Positions 7,626-16,797 are shown, counted from the stretch's first letter. The stretch is 64,000 bases of DNA from Gammaproteobacteria bacterium (GCA_020846135.1 JADLEK010000077.1:1-64000), one strand, 5' to 3'. Made by a program: numbers and translations. The notes: generated by a model not told the origin, from the sequence alone.

Positions 7626-9818
7626 TCAGTATTCGCCAGCGAAAATCTTCTCGGTCGCTTCACGCGCTTCGCCCAAGGTGCGAATGCCGTGAACGGCCAG
7701 CAGGGGAATCATCCGCAGAAAGACCTCGCCGGTCGCCAACGCATCGCCCAGGGCGGTATGACGGGCGACCACCGCCACGCCCAGCCGCTCGGCAATGGCT
7801 TCCAGGGCGTGGGATTCCTGGCGGGGATGCAGAACTTGCGACAGCAACAACGTATCCAGCACCGGCTGGGTAAAACGAACGCCGGCGCTGACTTCCTTCA
7901 GTTGCAGAAACCGCAGATCGAAGGCGGCGTTATGGCCGACCAGCACCGGGTCGGCGCAATACTCGTGAAACTGCGGCAGCGCTTCGTCAATGGTCGGCTG
8001 ACCGCGCAGCATCTCGTTGGAAATGCCGTGAATGAGCTGCGCTGCTCCGGCAATGGGCCGCTTCGGGTCGATCAGTTGTTCATAGGTTTCATAGTGAAGC
8101 AACCGGTTGTTGACGATCCGCGCCGCGCCAATCGCGATGATTTCATCGCCCGCAGACGGATCAAGACCGGTAGTTTCGGTATCGAACACGGTATAACTCA
8201 GGTCGGTCAACAAGGCCTGGTCGAGTTCCGGAGTCTGGCCGGCGCGATGGAACAGGTCAAAATCGTAAAATTCCGGACGGCTTTCGCCATAGCGGATCGG
8301 CGCTCCCGGCAGCGGACGCAGCGGCGCAGCCAACGGCAGCAGCAATCGGAACAGGGAGCGATTCCGCTCCTTGTCCATCAGGTACACCATCTCCGCGCCG
8401 TGCCGTTCAAGGACATCGTAAAGGGTTAGCGGGTTGTCTTCGCCACCCGCGCGCAGGCTATCCTGTTCCCACTGGCGCAGAATATCCTGCGACAGCGCCG
8501 ACCCCGTCCAGATCAGATCGAGCTGGACAATTCGGGCGTGCCGCGACAGACGGATCTGCAACTCGCCCACACCCCATTCTTCCTTCAATCGGTTGGCCAG
8601 ATAGCTCAGCGCCTGGATCATGGTGTAACTGTCGACCTTGACCCAAACCGACCCATCGAACTCTGCTGATGCTACCGCCAGTCCGGGCTGGGTTTCGATC
8701 CGGCGCCGCGCCGCTTCGATCAAATCGGCGCCCGGCATTTCCTCCAAGGGCCAGCGGGTCTTGAGTGAGTCGACGTGATCGGCGGTCAACTGGTGCAGCT
8801 TGCCGCTCAGGTTGCCGACCTCCTCGCTGATGACCTGAATGAAGCGGTGGCGATCGGCTGGCTCGCAGTCGGGGTAGTAAGCCAGCATCTCGACTGCGGC
8901 GCGGATGCCAGCCAGCGATGCCCGACTGCCCTCGGTAAATGATTGCAGCAACATGTCGCGGGTGGCGTCGAGTTCGAAGCTGCGGGTGATGTCCTCCACC
9001 GTCATCACGAAACCGCTGGTGATCGATGGCTTGGCGTGCGGGCTGGACTCGCTGGGGTGGGGCAGGGGCGGCGCAGCGGTCAGAACCGGCGCCATGTTGA
9101 CCCGGACAAACTGGCCGGTCCGGGTGGTAATCACGAACTGGGCATTCGGATCGGCTTCGCTTTTCTCCAGCCGCGCCTGGATGCTCTCCAACGCATGGGC
9201 GAGCAGGCTACGATCGACAAAGGCAAAAATCGAGCGCCCTAGACCAATCAGCGGCGCAGAGCAACCGCATTGCACACTAGCGGCCGAAGCGCAAAGGACC
9301 TGCCGGGCGCGCTCGTTGTACAGCAGGATGCGGCCATCGAGATTGCAGACCAGCACCCCTTGGGACAGCTCGGACATCAGCGCCGCCAACCGGTTTTTTT
9401 CCTCCTCGACCGAGCATTTCGCCTCGGCGATCCGGGCCTCCCGATCGCGGATCAGCGTTTCGCTATGATCGGCCAGGGCGTTGACCGCCTGCGCCGCCTG
9501 CCGGAGCGCGGAGGGGCCGGCGGATTCCAGCCGATGGCCGGGGTTGGCGTTGAGAATGATGTGGACGCCTTCGGCGATCTTCAGCGATCCCTTGACGTAA
9601 ACCTGGTAGGCAAAGGCAAAGGCGATCCCGAACAGCCCCAGCTCCAGCAGCCCCAGCTCCAGCAACAATTCCCGTTGCCCGGCCAGCATCGCGGCAAAAT
9701 TCTGGCGGCCATCCGGCTCCAGTGCGAGATAAAACCCATAGCCGACGGCCAGTTGCAGGCCGGTCACCAGCGCTAGAAACGCGGTAAGCGCCAGGCCAGC
9801 CTTGAATTTTTCGCTCAT
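7626..9818 (-). CDS. Membrane PAS/kinase-like protein fused to a DnaQ-type 3'-5' exonuclease
   Basis: 730 residues. Two N-terminal membrane segments (about 7-30 and 50-75) are followed by a coiled region (110-150), a PAS-like domain (about 150-285), a helical and ATPase-like region resembling a degenerate histidine kinase (about 285-500) and a complete exonuclease domain (545-720). The exonuclease motifs are all present: DTETTG with the first Asp at 546, GHNAAFD from 628 and HTALGDA with the Asp at 692. In the kinase-like part no H-box histidine or G-box is obvious. Related proteins are known beside actP genes, as here, where yjcH-actP is transcribed divergently. The role is unknown; coupling of acetate/carbon status to a nuclease is speculation. 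Confidence 0.85.
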   Translation of the reverse strand: MSEKFKAGLALTAFLALVTGLQLAVGYGFYLALEPDGRQNFAAMLAGQRELLLELGLLELGLFGIAFAFAYQVYVKGSLKIAEGVHIILNANPGHRLESAGPSALRQAAQAVNALADHSETLIRDREARIAEAKCSVEEEKNRLAALMSELSQGVLVCNLDGRILLYNERARQVLCASAASVQCGCSAPLIGLGRSIFAFVDRSLLAHALESIQARLEKSEADPNAQFVITTRTGQFVRVNMAPVLTAAPPLPHPSESSPHAKPSITSGFVMTVEDITRSFELDATRDMLLQSFTEGSRASLAGIRAAVEMLAYYPDCEPADRHRFIQVISEEVGNLSGKLHQLTADHVDSLKTRWPLEEMPGADLIEAARRRIETQPGLAVASAEFDGSVWVKVDSYTMIQALSYLANRLKEEWGVGELQIRLSRHARIVQLDLIWTGSALSQDILRQWEQDSLRAGGEDNPLTLYDVLERHGAEMVYLMDKERNRSLFRLLLPLAAPLRPLPGAPIRYGESRPEFYDFDLFHRAGQTPELDQALLTDLSYTVFDTETTGLDPSAGDEIIAIGAARIVNNRLLHYETYEQLIDPKRPIAGAAQLIHGISNEMLRGQPTIDEALPQFHEYCADPVLVGHNAAFDLRFLQLKEVSAGVRFTQPVLDTLLLSQVLHPRQESHALEAIAERLGVAVVARHTALGDALATGEVFLRMIPLLAVHGIRTLGEAREATEKIFAGEY

Positions 9819-9863
9819 CGGGTTAAAACCGGGCGTTGAAAGAAGTGTTGTTTTTATAATTTT

Positions 9864-9889
9864 GTCACTTAAAAAACCAAATCAGTGAC
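9864..9889. promoter_or_regulatory. Inverted repeat in the exonuclease/yjcH divergent region
   Basis: GTCACT (9864-9869) and AGTGAC (9884-9889) are perfect 6-bp arms separated by an A-rich 14-base spacer within the 210-base AT-rich gap between two divergent genes. The spacing would suit a dimeric regulator acting on either promoter. Nothing else in the gap is recognised apart from the CGGAGG ribosome site before yjcH. Confidence 0.35.
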
Positions 9890-10028
9890 TTCTAGCAGGT
9901 TGATAGCGTGTATTAAGTACTACACGGAATCATAGACAAAATTACCGTTCACTTATACATTTTCCGAGTCGTGAATGTGGAATTGCCGCATTCAGACGTT
10001 TTAACCATCCATCCCGGAGGAAAAAATT

Positions 10029-10340
10029 ATGTCAACCGCCGTCTACGAGCGGATCCGCAATAACCCGAAATTCGATGAACTGATCGCCAAGCGCAGCCGT
10101 TTTGCCTGGACGCTGACCGCTGTGGTGCTGGGCATCTACTTCATTTTCATCATGGTCGTAGCGTTTAGTCCGAAACTGCTGGCTACGCCCATCTGGGCAG
10201 GCGGCACCGCCTCCATCGCCTGGCCGATCGGCGCGGGCATGATTCTGCTGTTCTGGTTGATGACCGGTCTCTATGTCCGCCGCGCCAACAGCGAGTTCGA
10301 TGACATCAATTCGGAGATCATCAAGGGGGCTATCGAATGA
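10029..10340 (+). CDS. yjcH: DUF485 membrane protein YjcH
   Basis: 103 residues with two membrane segments (about 25-50 and 60-85), matching the DUF485/YjcH family: [18 protein letters not shown] near the start, then [11 protein letters not shown] between the segments. YjcH is the small inner-membrane partner routinely encoded just before the acetate permease ActP; its function is not established. CGGAGG lies 8 bases before the ATG. The last codons overlap the actP start by four bases (ATGA), so the two are co-translated. Confidence 0.93.
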   Translation: MSTAVYERIRNNPKFDELIAKRSRFAWTLTAVVLGIYFIFIMVVAFSPKLLATPIWAGGTASIAWPIGAGMILLFWLMTGLYVRRANSEFDDINSEIIKGAIE

Positions 10341-12010
10341 CTCGTGGAATGCTGAAGTTTGCCGCTATCGCGCTGGCGATCAGCTGGATGGGGTTGGCGA
10401 TGGCGGCCCCGGATGTCGGCCAAGTTCAAAAGCAGGCCATCAACATCCACGCCATCGTGATGTTTTTCATCTTCGTGATGGCGACGCTGGGCATTACCTA
10501 CTGGGCAGCCAAGCGCACCAAGACGGCCAGCGATTATTATTCCGCCGGCGGCGGCATCACCGGGACCCAGAATGGTTTGGCGATTGCCGGGGATTACATG
10601 TCGGCGGCGACCCTGCTGGGCCTGACTAGCATGACCTATTTCCAGGGTTTCGACGGCTACATCTACTGCATCTGCTTCTATGTGGGCTGGCCGTTCATCA
10701 TGTTCATCATGGCCGAGCGGCTGCGGAATCTGGGCAAGTTCACCTTTGCCGACATCACCTCGTACCGGCTAGATCAACGGCAGGTTCGGACGATTGCGGC
10801 GATTGGTTCGCTGACCGTGGTCATCTTTTACCTGATTGCGCAGATGGTCGGCGCGGGGCAACTGATCAAGCTGCTGTTTGGTCTGGACTACTGGATCGCA
10901 GTGGTGATCGTTGGGGTGATGATGGTGATCTACGTCACTTTCGGCGGCATGATCGCGACCACCTGGGTGCAGATTATCAAGGCCTGCCTGCTGCTGGGCG
11001 GCGGCACCCTGGTGATGCTGCTGGCCTTTTACCAGTTTGGCTTTAACTTCGAGACGCTGACGCAAAAGGCGGTCGAAAATTCGAAGAAAGGTCTGGCGCT
11101 GATGGCCCCGGGTTCGTTTCTGTCTGATCCGGTCACTGCGGTTTCGCTATCGCTGGGCCTGATGTTCGGCACCGCCGGCTTGCCGCATATCCTGATGCGC
11201 TTCTTTACCGTGCCTAACGCCAAGGAAGCCCGCAAGAGCGTATTCGTCGCTACCCTCTGCGTCGGATTCTTTTTCACCGTCGTGGCGCTGATGGGTTTGT
11301 CGGCAATCACCATCGTCGGCACCAACCCGCAGTATTTCGAGGGCGGCGATCTGGCCGGCAAGTTGCTCGGCGGTAACAACATGCCCGCAATGCATCTGGC
11401 CCAGGCGGTTGGCGGCAACATGATGCTGGGCTTTTTGTCTGCGGTGGCTTTCGCCACGATTCTGGCGGTGGTGTCGGGATTGGCGCTAGCCGGCGCGTCC
11501 GCGATCTCCCATGACCTCTACGCTAACGTGATCCGCAGGGGTCAGGCCACTGAGGCTGAGGAAATTCGCGTTTCCAAGAGTTCCTCGCTGGTGCTGGGCG
11601 TCGTGGCCGTATTGCTCGGCATTGCCTTTGAAAAGCAGAACGTGGCGTTCATGGTCGGTCTGGCCTTTGGCGTTGCTGCGTCCTGCAATTTCCCGGTGCT
11701 GATCCTTTCCATGTACTGGAAAGGCCTGACCACCCGGGGCGCGATCTGGGGCAGCATTGCCGGGCTGGTGTCGGCGGTGTTGATCGTCGTGCTGTCAAAG
11801 GCGGTGTGGGTGACGGTGCTGGGCAATAAGGATCCGATTTTCCCGTATGAGCAGCCGGCGATCTTTTCGATGCCGCTGGCGTTCTTCATGGCGTGGCTAG
11901 GTTCAGTGACTGATAGCAGCGCCCGTGCAGTCAAGGAAAAAGCGGCGTTTGAGGATCAATATGTTCGCGCTCAGACCGGCTTTGGCGCGGCTGGCGCAGC
12001 AGCGCATTAG
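10337..12010 (+). CDS. actP: Cation/acetate symporter ActP (sodium:solute symporter family)
   Basis: 557 residues with about 13-14 membrane segments and a probable cleaved N-terminal signal ([15 protein letters not shown]). ActP-type hallmarks are [36 protein letters not shown]-like [23 protein letters not shown] and [13 protein letters not shown]. It takes up acetate and related short acids driven by sodium or protons in the inner membrane. It overlaps yjcH by four bases. It lacks an adjacent acetyl-CoA synthetase gene in this window. A stable hairpin lies 20 bases after the stop. Confidence 0.94.
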   Translation: MTRGMLKFAAIALAISWMGLAMAAPDVGQVQKQAINIHAIVMFFIFVMATLGITYWAAKRTKTASDYYSAGGGITGTQNGLAIAGDYMSAATLLGLTSMTYFQGFDGYIYCICFYVGWPFIMFIMAERLRNLGKFTFADITSYRLDQRQVRTIAAIGSLTVVIFYLIAQMVGAGQLIKLLFGLDYWIAVVIVGVMMVIYVTFGGMIATTWVQIIKACLLLGGGTLVMLLAFYQFGFNFETLTQKAVENSKKGLALMAPGSFLSDPVTAVSLSLGLMFGTAGLPHILMRFFTVPNAKEARKSVFVATLCVGFFFTVVALMGLSAITIVGTNPQYFEGGDLAGKLLGGNNMPAMHLAQAVGGNMMLGFLSAVAFATILAVVSGLALAGASAISHDLYANVIRRGQATEAEEIRVSKSSSLVLGVVAVLLGIAFEKQNVAFMVGLAFGVAASCNFPVLILSMYWKGLTTRGAIWGSIAGLVSAVLIVVLSKAVWVTVLGNKDPIFPYEQPAIFSMPLAFFMAWLGSVTDSSARAVKEKAAFEDQYVRAQTGFGAAGAAAH

Positions 12011-12030
12011 CCGTATTGCCTGAAACGGGC

Positions 12031-12053
12031 GGTCTGGCGCAGAGCGTCAGGCC
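12031..12053 (+). terminator. Hairpin after actP, possible terminator
   Basis: Ten-base arms (GGTCTGGCGC and GCGTCAGGCC, with G-U pairs) enclose a 3-base loop just past the actP stop. There is no T-run, so it may act as a Rho-dependent end or mRNA-stabilising hairpin. Confidence 0.4.
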
Positions 12054-12165
12054 GTTCGCTGCTAACCAACCTGTTGTGGCGGGCGCAATGCCTGCCGAGA
12101 TTGATTCTGTTACCCCTCCCCTCGTTTTCAGGTTGAATTTATCCTGATCCTCTATTTTTCGGGCC

Positions 12166-12752
12166 ATGAATCCGAAAACCACTCTGATTCTAGGCGTAGG
12201 CAACACGGTCCTCAGCGACGAAGGGATCGGCGTTTATGTGTTGCGCCGTCTGGAAATGCTACAAGCCACCGGCGATCCCCTGCTTGCTCCCGTCGAACTC
12301 ATGGATGGCGGCACCCTGAGCTTTGAGCTGGTCGGCCCCATCACCGCCGCAGCCCGGTTCATCGTGATCGATGCCTGCCAACTGCACTAACCTCCCGGTG
12401 CGGTGCAAACCTTCACCGACATCGAGATGGACGAGAAACCTGCTAATCCTTTAGGAAGTACTCGGTTTTGACGAGTGCAAACCTTCACCGACATCGAGAT
12501 GGACGAGAAACTGCGCGGCGCGGCGGCAGCGTCCACGAAGTCGGCTTGTCCGATCTGCTCGATATGGCGCGGTTGCTGGAAAAATTGCCACCACAACGGG
12601 CGTTGATCGGCATTCAGCCACACTCCCTTGACTTGGGAGAGACCCCCACGCCCGCCGTTGCTGCCACTATTCCGGCAGCGTGTCAAGCGGTGCTGACTCT
12701 GCTGGAAAGCTGGCGCAATCAGTCCACGGCTACCGAAGGAGTCTCCCCATGA
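12166..12752 (+). pseudogene. hyaD: Hydrogenase maturation protease (HyaD/HupD family), disrupted
   Basis: The intact protein would cleave the C-terminal tail of the [NiFe]-hydrogenase large subunit after nickel insertion. The first 74 codons are normal: LGVGNTVLSDEGIGVYVLRR carries the family GxGN...DExxG motif with the metal-binding Glu, followed by MDGGTLSFEL and VIDACQ. A TAA at 12388 ends this frame, and a second stop (TGA at 12469) follows. A 37-base direct repeat at 12403 and 12475 marks a 72-base duplication. Past 12511 the reading frame changes, after which GGSVHEVGLSDLLDMARLL and LIGIQPHSLDLGE continue the family's C-terminal half. At least two stops plus a frameshift make a functional product very unlikely. 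The end overlaps the next gene's ATG. Confidence 0.85.
12403..12511 (+). repeat. 37-bp direct repeat, 72-bp period, inside the broken protease gene
   Basis: The 37 bases starting GTGCAAACCTTCACCG at 12403-12439 recur exactly at 12475-12511. The 35 bases between them (CTGCTAATCCTTTAGG onward) do not match family coding sequence and bring a stop codon. It looks like a duplication with inserted filler, or the scar of a lost mobile element. Confidence 0.9.
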
Positions 12753-13273
12753 TCGTTGATGAAACTGAAATCCCGGCCATGGTGCGGGCGCTGGTGGCCG
12801 AAATCGCCGCCAAGGTTGAAACGCTGGCGAATCACGGCCAATCGGACACGCTGGATCTGCGGGGATTGCCCTTGCTGCCCCGTGATTACGCGCTGCTGAA
12901 AACCCTGCTGGGTACCGGCGAAGTGACCGCGACCATTACCGCGCTGGGGCCGACCCGTATTCACGAAACCCGCTATCCCGGGGTCTGGTGGGTGACGTAC
13001 TGCAACGAGAGTGAAGAAGTGGTGGGTGAAATCATCGAGATCACCGCCTGTCCCGGTTTACTGATCAGCGATAACGCAGAGATTCGCGCCGGCGTGGCCC
13101 GTTTGCGCGATGCGTTCTCTAGTTTAAGCTCCACATCAAGGCCGGCGATTTCAATACCTTCAACGATCTCAAATGGGATCCGAAAACCTGGCCGGCAGCG
13201 GCTCAAGGTGCGGGTTTCACTGAAGCGCCGCGTGGGGCGTTGGCGCACTGGATCAAGATCAGGAATGGCCTGA
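12749..13273 (+). CDS. HupH/HyaF-type hydrogenase expression protein, C-terminus scrambled
   Basis: From ATG 12749 the first ~122 codons match the HupH C-terminal domain: TLDLRGLPLLPRDYALL, LLGTGEVTATI, IHETRYPGVWWVTY and EIIEITACPGLL. Such proteins help assemble or protect [NiFe] hydrogenase during maturation. From about 13118 the frame runs out of register through sequence that, in another frame, encodes the hydrogenase large subunit, so the last ~50 residues (rich in Arg and Ser) are an artefact of a deletion or rearrangement junction. An upstream in-frame start at 12680 would lie inside the protease remnant and is rejected. Probably still translated, but value without a hydrogenase is doubtful. 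Confidence 0.7.
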   Translation: MIVDETEIPAMVRALVAEIAAKVETLANHGQSDTLDLRGLPLLPRDYALLKTLLGTGEVTATITALGPTRIHETRYPGVWWVTYCNESEEVVGEIIEITACPGLLISDNAEIRAGVARLRDAFSSLSSTSRPAISIPSTISNGIRKPGRQRLKVRVSLKRRVGRWRTGSRSGMA

Positions 13274-13503
13274 TTGAAAATTATCAGGCGGTAGTGCCCA
13301 GCACCTGGAACGCCAGCCCCCGCGATGCAAAAGGTCAGCCTGGCGCTTATGAACAGGCGCTGGTGGGACATACCCTGGCGGTGGCCGGTCAACCCTTGGA
13401 ACTGCTGCGAACCATCCACAGCTTCGATCCGTGCATCGGTTGCGCGGTGCATCTGGTGGATGCCGATGGCAAAGATTTGCTCCAGATCGATCTGGCCGCG
13501 TAA
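13123..13503 (+). pseudogene. [NiFe] hydrogenase large subunit, C-terminal remnant
   Basis: About 126 codons remain of a protein normally near 570-600 residues. The fragment reads HIKAGDFNTFNDLKWDP, EAPRGALAHWIKI, NYQAVVPSTWNASPRD and RTIHSFDPCIGCAVH, the last being the DPCxxCxxH nickel-ligand motif at the maturation cleavage site, followed by the 16-residue tail that HyaD would remove. A TAG at 13120-13122 closes the frame upstream and no start codon with a ribosome site precedes it. The N-terminal nickel ligands and the whole small subunit are missing from the window. The order protease, HupH, large subunit is also not the usual one, so a rearrangement as well as a deletion is likely. Confidence 0.9.
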
Positions 13504-13528
13504 ATCTGTCCTAAGCTGAAAAGAGTTC

Positions 13529-13565
13529 CAAGGGACGGATGCTTAATCCGCCCCTTGATTTTTTT
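13529..13565 (+). terminator. Strong intrinsic terminator between hydrogenase relic and hypC
   Basis: A 12-bp stem with one mismatch (CAAGGGACGGAT with ATCCGCCCCTTG), loop GCTTA, followed by ATTTTTTT. It would stop transcription entering hypC from the relic region, implying that hypCDE have their own promoter or depend on readthrough. Confidence 0.85.
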
Positions 13566-13593
13566 CCGCCATGCTGCTGGAGGGCTATGCCCC

Positions 13594-13827
13594 ATGTGCC
13601 TCGCCATCCCCGCTGAAGTGATCGAGATTGTCGATGACCAACATGCCGTCGTGGACATGAGCGGCGTTCGCAAGCTGATCTCTACCGCTTTGCTCGATGA
13701 ATTGACGATCGGCGATTACGTCATCGTCCATGTCGGCTACGCCCTCAGCCGGCTGGACCCGGAGGAGGCGGCAGAAACCTTGCAATTATTTACCGAATAC
13801 GCCGCCCTGACTGCGCAAGCCGCATGA
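13594..13827 (+). CDS. hypC: Hydrogenase maturation chaperone HypC
   Basis: 77 residues starting MCLAIPAEV; the Cys at position 2 after the initiator Met is the essential residue that carries the Fe(CN)2CO group with HypD and binds the large-subunit precursor. The upstream in-frame ATG at 13555 would bury this cysteine, so the internal ATG is the right start; GGAGG stands nine bases before it. The middle (VVDMSGVRKLISTALLDEL, GDYVIVHVGYALSRLD) matches the OB-like HypC fold. It precedes hypD by nine bases in what looks like a hypCDE operon. Confidence 0.95.
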   Translation: MCLAIPAEVIEIVDDQHAVVDMSGVRKLISTALLDELTIGDYVIVHVGYALSRLDPEEAAETLQLFTEYAALTAQAA

Positions 13828-13836
13828 GCTATCGTC

Positions 13837-14979
13837 ATGAAATACATTGACGAATTTCGTGATGGTCAGGTTGCGCAAGGACTGGCCGCCCGCATTCGCC
13901 AGGAAGTTGAACCGGGCCGCGCTTACGCCCTGATGGAGTTTTGCGGCGGACATACTCACGCCATTTGCCGTTATGGCATCGAAGATCTGTTGCCGGACAA
14001 GGTGCGGCTGATTCACGGCCCCGGCTGTCCGGTGTGCGTGTTACCGAGCGGACGGCTGCAATCCGCCATTGATCTGGCCGAGCGGGATCGGGTGATCCTG
14101 TGCAGCTACGGCGACCTGTTGCGGGTACCCGGCGCTCAGGGTGATACCCTGCTCAAGGCCAAGGCCCGAGGCGCGGAGGTGCGGATGGTCTATTCGATCA
14201 GCGATGCGCTGGACATCGCCCGCGCCCAACCCGGCCGGCAGGTGGTGTTCTTCGCCATTGGCTTTGAGACCACGACCCCGCCGACCGCCGTCGTGATCCT
14301 GCAAGCCCGCCGCGAAGGGCTGCACAACTTCAGCGTGTACTGCAATCACGTCCTGACCCCGCCGGCGTTGCGGGCGATTCTGGCCGATCACCGTCCTGGG
14401 TCTGGCGCTGATCCAAAAGCTAATAGTCTGCTGAACGGCTGCATCGGCCCGGCCCATGTCAGCACCATCATTGGCAGTGAGCCTTACCAGTTCGTCGCTG
14501 CCGACTATCGGCAACCGCTGGTGATCGCCGGGTTTGAGCCGCTGGATGTGTTGCAGGCTATTTTGCTGCTGATTCGCCAGATCAACACCGGCGCGGCCAA
14601 GGTCGAGAACGAATACACCCGCGCCGTCACCCCGGAAGGTAATCGCAAGGCGCAACGGTTGATGGCCGAAGTGTTTGAACTGCGACCGCGTTTTGAATGG
14701 CGTGGACTAGGCGAATTGCCCGACAGCGCCCTGGCGATTCGGCCCGAATTTGCTGAATGGGACGCCGAGCGCCGCTTTACCATGCCACCCATTCAGGCGG
14801 CTGATCACAAAGCCTGCGCCTGCGCCGAAGTGTTGCGCGGAATCAAGCGCCCGCAGGATTGCAAGGTGTTCGGCGCGGCGTGTACCCCCGATCATCCGCT
14901 GGGTTCGTGCATGGTGTCCGCCGAGGGCGCGTGTGCGGCCCATTACCACTATGGCCGGTTTCGGCAGGCGGCGGCATGA
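13837..14979 (+). CDS. hypD: Hydrogenase maturation protein HypD
   Basis: 380 residues, full length. HypD is a [4Fe-4S] protein that, with HypC, assembles the Fe(CN)2CO unit. Its signature cysteines are visible in FCGGHTHAICRYG, GPGCPVCVLP and in the C-terminal cluster region (ACACAEVLRG, DCKVFGAACTP, GSCMVSAEGACAAHY), along with GFETTTPPTA. The ATG lies nine bases after hypC and the stop overlaps the hypE start by four bases, so translation is coupled. No damage seen despite loss of the hydrogenase subunit genes nearby. Confidence 0.97.
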   Translation: MKYIDEFRDGQVAQGLAARIRQEVEPGRAYALMEFCGGHTHAICRYGIEDLLPDKVRLIHGPGCPVCVLPSGRLQSAIDLAERDRVILCSYGDLLRVPGAQGDTLLKAKARGAEVRMVYSISDALDIARAQPGRQVVFFAIGFETTTPPTAVVILQARREGLHNFSVYCNHVLTPPALRAILADHRPGSGADPKANSLLNGCIGPAHVSTIIGSEPYQFVAADYRQPLVIAGFEPLDVLQAILLLIRQINTGAAKVENEYTRAVTPEGNRKAQRLMAEVFELRPRFEWRGLGELPDSALAIRPEFAEWDAERRFTMPPIQAADHKACACAEVLRGIKRPQDCKVFGAACTPDHPLGSCMVSAEGACAAHYHYGRFRQAAA

Positions 14980-16025
14980 ACCCGATTCCCCAGCGTTTCG
15001 CGCATCACCTTGATCTCAAGCACGGTTGCGTCGAACTGACCCACGGCGGCGGCGGTCGGGCGATGGCGCAGTTGATCGAGGAACTGTTCCTGGCCGCGTT
15101 CGATAACGACTGGCTGCGAACGCAGGATGATGGCGCCCGGCTGCCGGGGTGTGACGGGCGACTGGTCATGGCGACCGACAGTCATGTCGTTTCCCCGCTG
15201 TTTTTCCCCGGCGGCGACATCGGCTGTCTGTCGGTTCACGGCACGATTAACGATGTCGCGATGACCGGCGCTAAGCCGCTGTATCTGGCCGCGACCTTCA
15301 TTCTCGAAGAAGGCTTTCCGCTGGCTGATCTCAAACGCATCGTCGATTCGATGGCGCAGGCTTCCCGCCAGGCCGGCGTTCCTATCGTCACTGGCGACAC
15401 CAAGGTGGTTGAGCGCGGCAAAGGCGACGGGGTGTTTATCACCACGACCGGGATTGGCGTGATTCCGCCGGGCGTGGAGATTTCCGCCAGTCGAGCCAAA
15501 CCCGGCGATGCCATTCTGATCAGCGGCGCACTGGGCGATCACGGCATGGCGGTGCTGTCGCAGCGGGAAAATCTCAGCTTCGAGTCGCCGATTATGTCCG
15601 ATACCGCCGCCCTGCATGGTCTGGTAGCGGCGCTGATTCAGGTTGCACCGGGGATTCACTGTTTGCGCGATCCGACTCGTGGCGGACTGGGCAGCGCCCT
15701 GAATGAAATCGCCCAGCAGTCCGGGGTGGGAATGCGACTGCGCGAGGCGGCGATTCCGGTGCATGAACCGGTGCGGGCCTTGTGCGAGTTTTTGGGACTC
15801 GATCCGCTCTACGTTGCCAACGAAGGCAAACTGTTGGCGATTGGCCCGGCGAAACTGGCGGAAACCGCGCTGGCGGCGCTACGGAATCATCCACTGGGTC
15901 GGGAGGCCGCGATCATCGGTGAAGTCGTCGCTGATGATCATGGCTTCGTCGAGATGGAAACGACTTTTGGCGGTCGGCGGCTGGTGGACTGGTTGAGCGG
16001 TGAACAATTGCCGCGCATTTGCTGA
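14976..16025 (+). CDS. hypE: Hydrogenase maturation protein HypE
   Basis: 349 residues. HypE dehydrates the C-terminal thiocarboxamide to the thiocyanate that donates cyanide to iron. Its start MNPIPQRFAHHLDLKHG overlaps the hypD stop (ATGA). The AIR-synthase-like ATP-binding features are present: LTHGGGGRAM, VMATDSHVVSPLFFPGG, GTINDVAMTGAKP and RDPTRGGLGSALNEIAQ. The protein ends in PRIC, the canonical C-terminal Cys that is carbamoylated by HypF. A longer in-frame start at 14859 lies inside hypD and is rejected. Confidence 0.97.
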   Translation: MNPIPQRFAHHLDLKHGCVELTHGGGGRAMAQLIEELFLAAFDNDWLRTQDDGARLPGCDGRLVMATDSHVVSPLFFPGGDIGCLSVHGTINDVAMTGAKPLYLAATFILEEGFPLADLKRIVDSMAQASRQAGVPIVTGDTKVVERGKGDGVFITTTGIGVIPPGVEISASRAKPGDAILISGALGDHGMAVLSQRENLSFESPIMSDTAALHGLVAALIQVAPGIHCLRDPTRGGLGSALNEIAQQSGVGMRLREAAIPVHEPVRALCEFLGLDPLYVANEGKLLAIGPAKLAETALAALRNHPLGREAAIIGEVVADDHGFVEMETTFGGRRLVDWLSGEQLPRIC

Positions 16026-16152
16026 AAAATGCGCTTTTTGAAGCGATGGGCCGGTATTGATCGCGATCCGCCGCTTTTTAAGCTATATCTCAGATTGAAC
16101 TGATCGTTTCAAACTCGTTTTAATTCGCCCTTTGACTGTTGGGAGATTTGGT

Positions 16153-16740
16153 ATGCAAACACTGACCGGCAAACGTTGGTTCATCGCTTTGGCTCTGCTG
16201 GGAATGGGCGGCGTCGCTCATGCTCATACTGGTGGATTGCCGCACATGGATTTCGCCACTGGCGCAGGCCATCCCTTCAGCGGCCTGGATCATCTGCTGG
16301 CGATGGTCGCGGTTGGGCTGTGGGCGGCGCAGTTGGGTGGTCGGGCGCTGTGGCTGGCCCCGCTGACCTTCGTGTTGACCATGGCTGTCGGCGGAATGCT
16401 CGGTTTTGTGGGCGTTTCGTTGCCCCATGTCGAACTAGGCATCGCTGGATCGGTGCTGATTCTGGGTGGACTGGTCGCGTTTGGCTCGCGACTGCCGCTG
16501 GCGGGCTGCATCGGCTTGATCGGTGTCTTTGCCATTTTTCACGGCTACGCCCACGGCGCGGAAATGGCGGTCGAAACCAGCGCCCTGTGGTACAGCCTGG
16601 GCTTTATGGCGGCAACATCGGCGTTGCATGGGATCGGCATCGGCACAGGACTGGCGGCGCAACAGGGTGTGGCGGCGCGGCTGGTACGGTTCAGCGGCGC
16701 GGCGATTGCGGCCAGCGGACTGGCGATGCTGACAGTTTAG
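16153..16740 (+). CDS. hupE: HupE/UreJ-family nickel/cobalt permease
   Basis: 195 residues with a signal peptide ending near GGVAHAHTGG and about six membrane segments. The family signature HPFSGLDHLLAMVAVG, a histidine-rich metal path, is present, as is FHGYAHGAEM. HupE proteins import nickel for hydrogenase or urease. GGGAG lies seven bases before ATG 16153; an upstream ATG at 16132 lacks a ribosome site. The gene sits between hypE and hypA, which supports a hydrogenase link. It is 127 bases after hypE, in a gap with nothing recognised. Confidence 0.92.
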   Translation: MQTLTGKRWFIALALLGMGGVAHAHTGGLPHMDFATGAGHPFSGLDHLLAMVAVGLWAAQLGGRALWLAPLTFVLTMAVGGMLGFVGVSLPHVELGIAGSVLILGGLVAFGSRLPLAGCIGLIGVFAIFHGYAHGAEMAVETSALWYSLGFMAATSALHGIGIGTGLAAQQGVAARLVRFSGAAIAASGLAMLTV

Positions 16741-16744
16741 CTTT

Positions 16745-16797
16745 TCGAACCACCCCGGCGACTTCGTCGCCCCCTCCTTGTCCAAGGAGGGGAAATT
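16745..16797. repeat. Interspersed palindromic repeat (ACTTCGTCG...CCTCCTTG type)
   Basis: Between hupE and hypA. It contains a near-perfect hairpin, CCCCTCCTTG (16771-16780) and CAAGGAGGGG (16783-16792), preceded by CACCCCGGCGACTTCGTCG. A related copy with the same order (ACTTCGTCG, CCCCTTGG/CCAAGGGG, GAAATT) lies near 63815-63857. It may also serve as a transcription attenuator. Confidence 0.65.

Noticed and set aside
12680..12748. Upstream start for the HupH-like gene
   Set aside because: The extension reads protease-remnant sequence in the wrong frame; ATG 12749 matches the family start.
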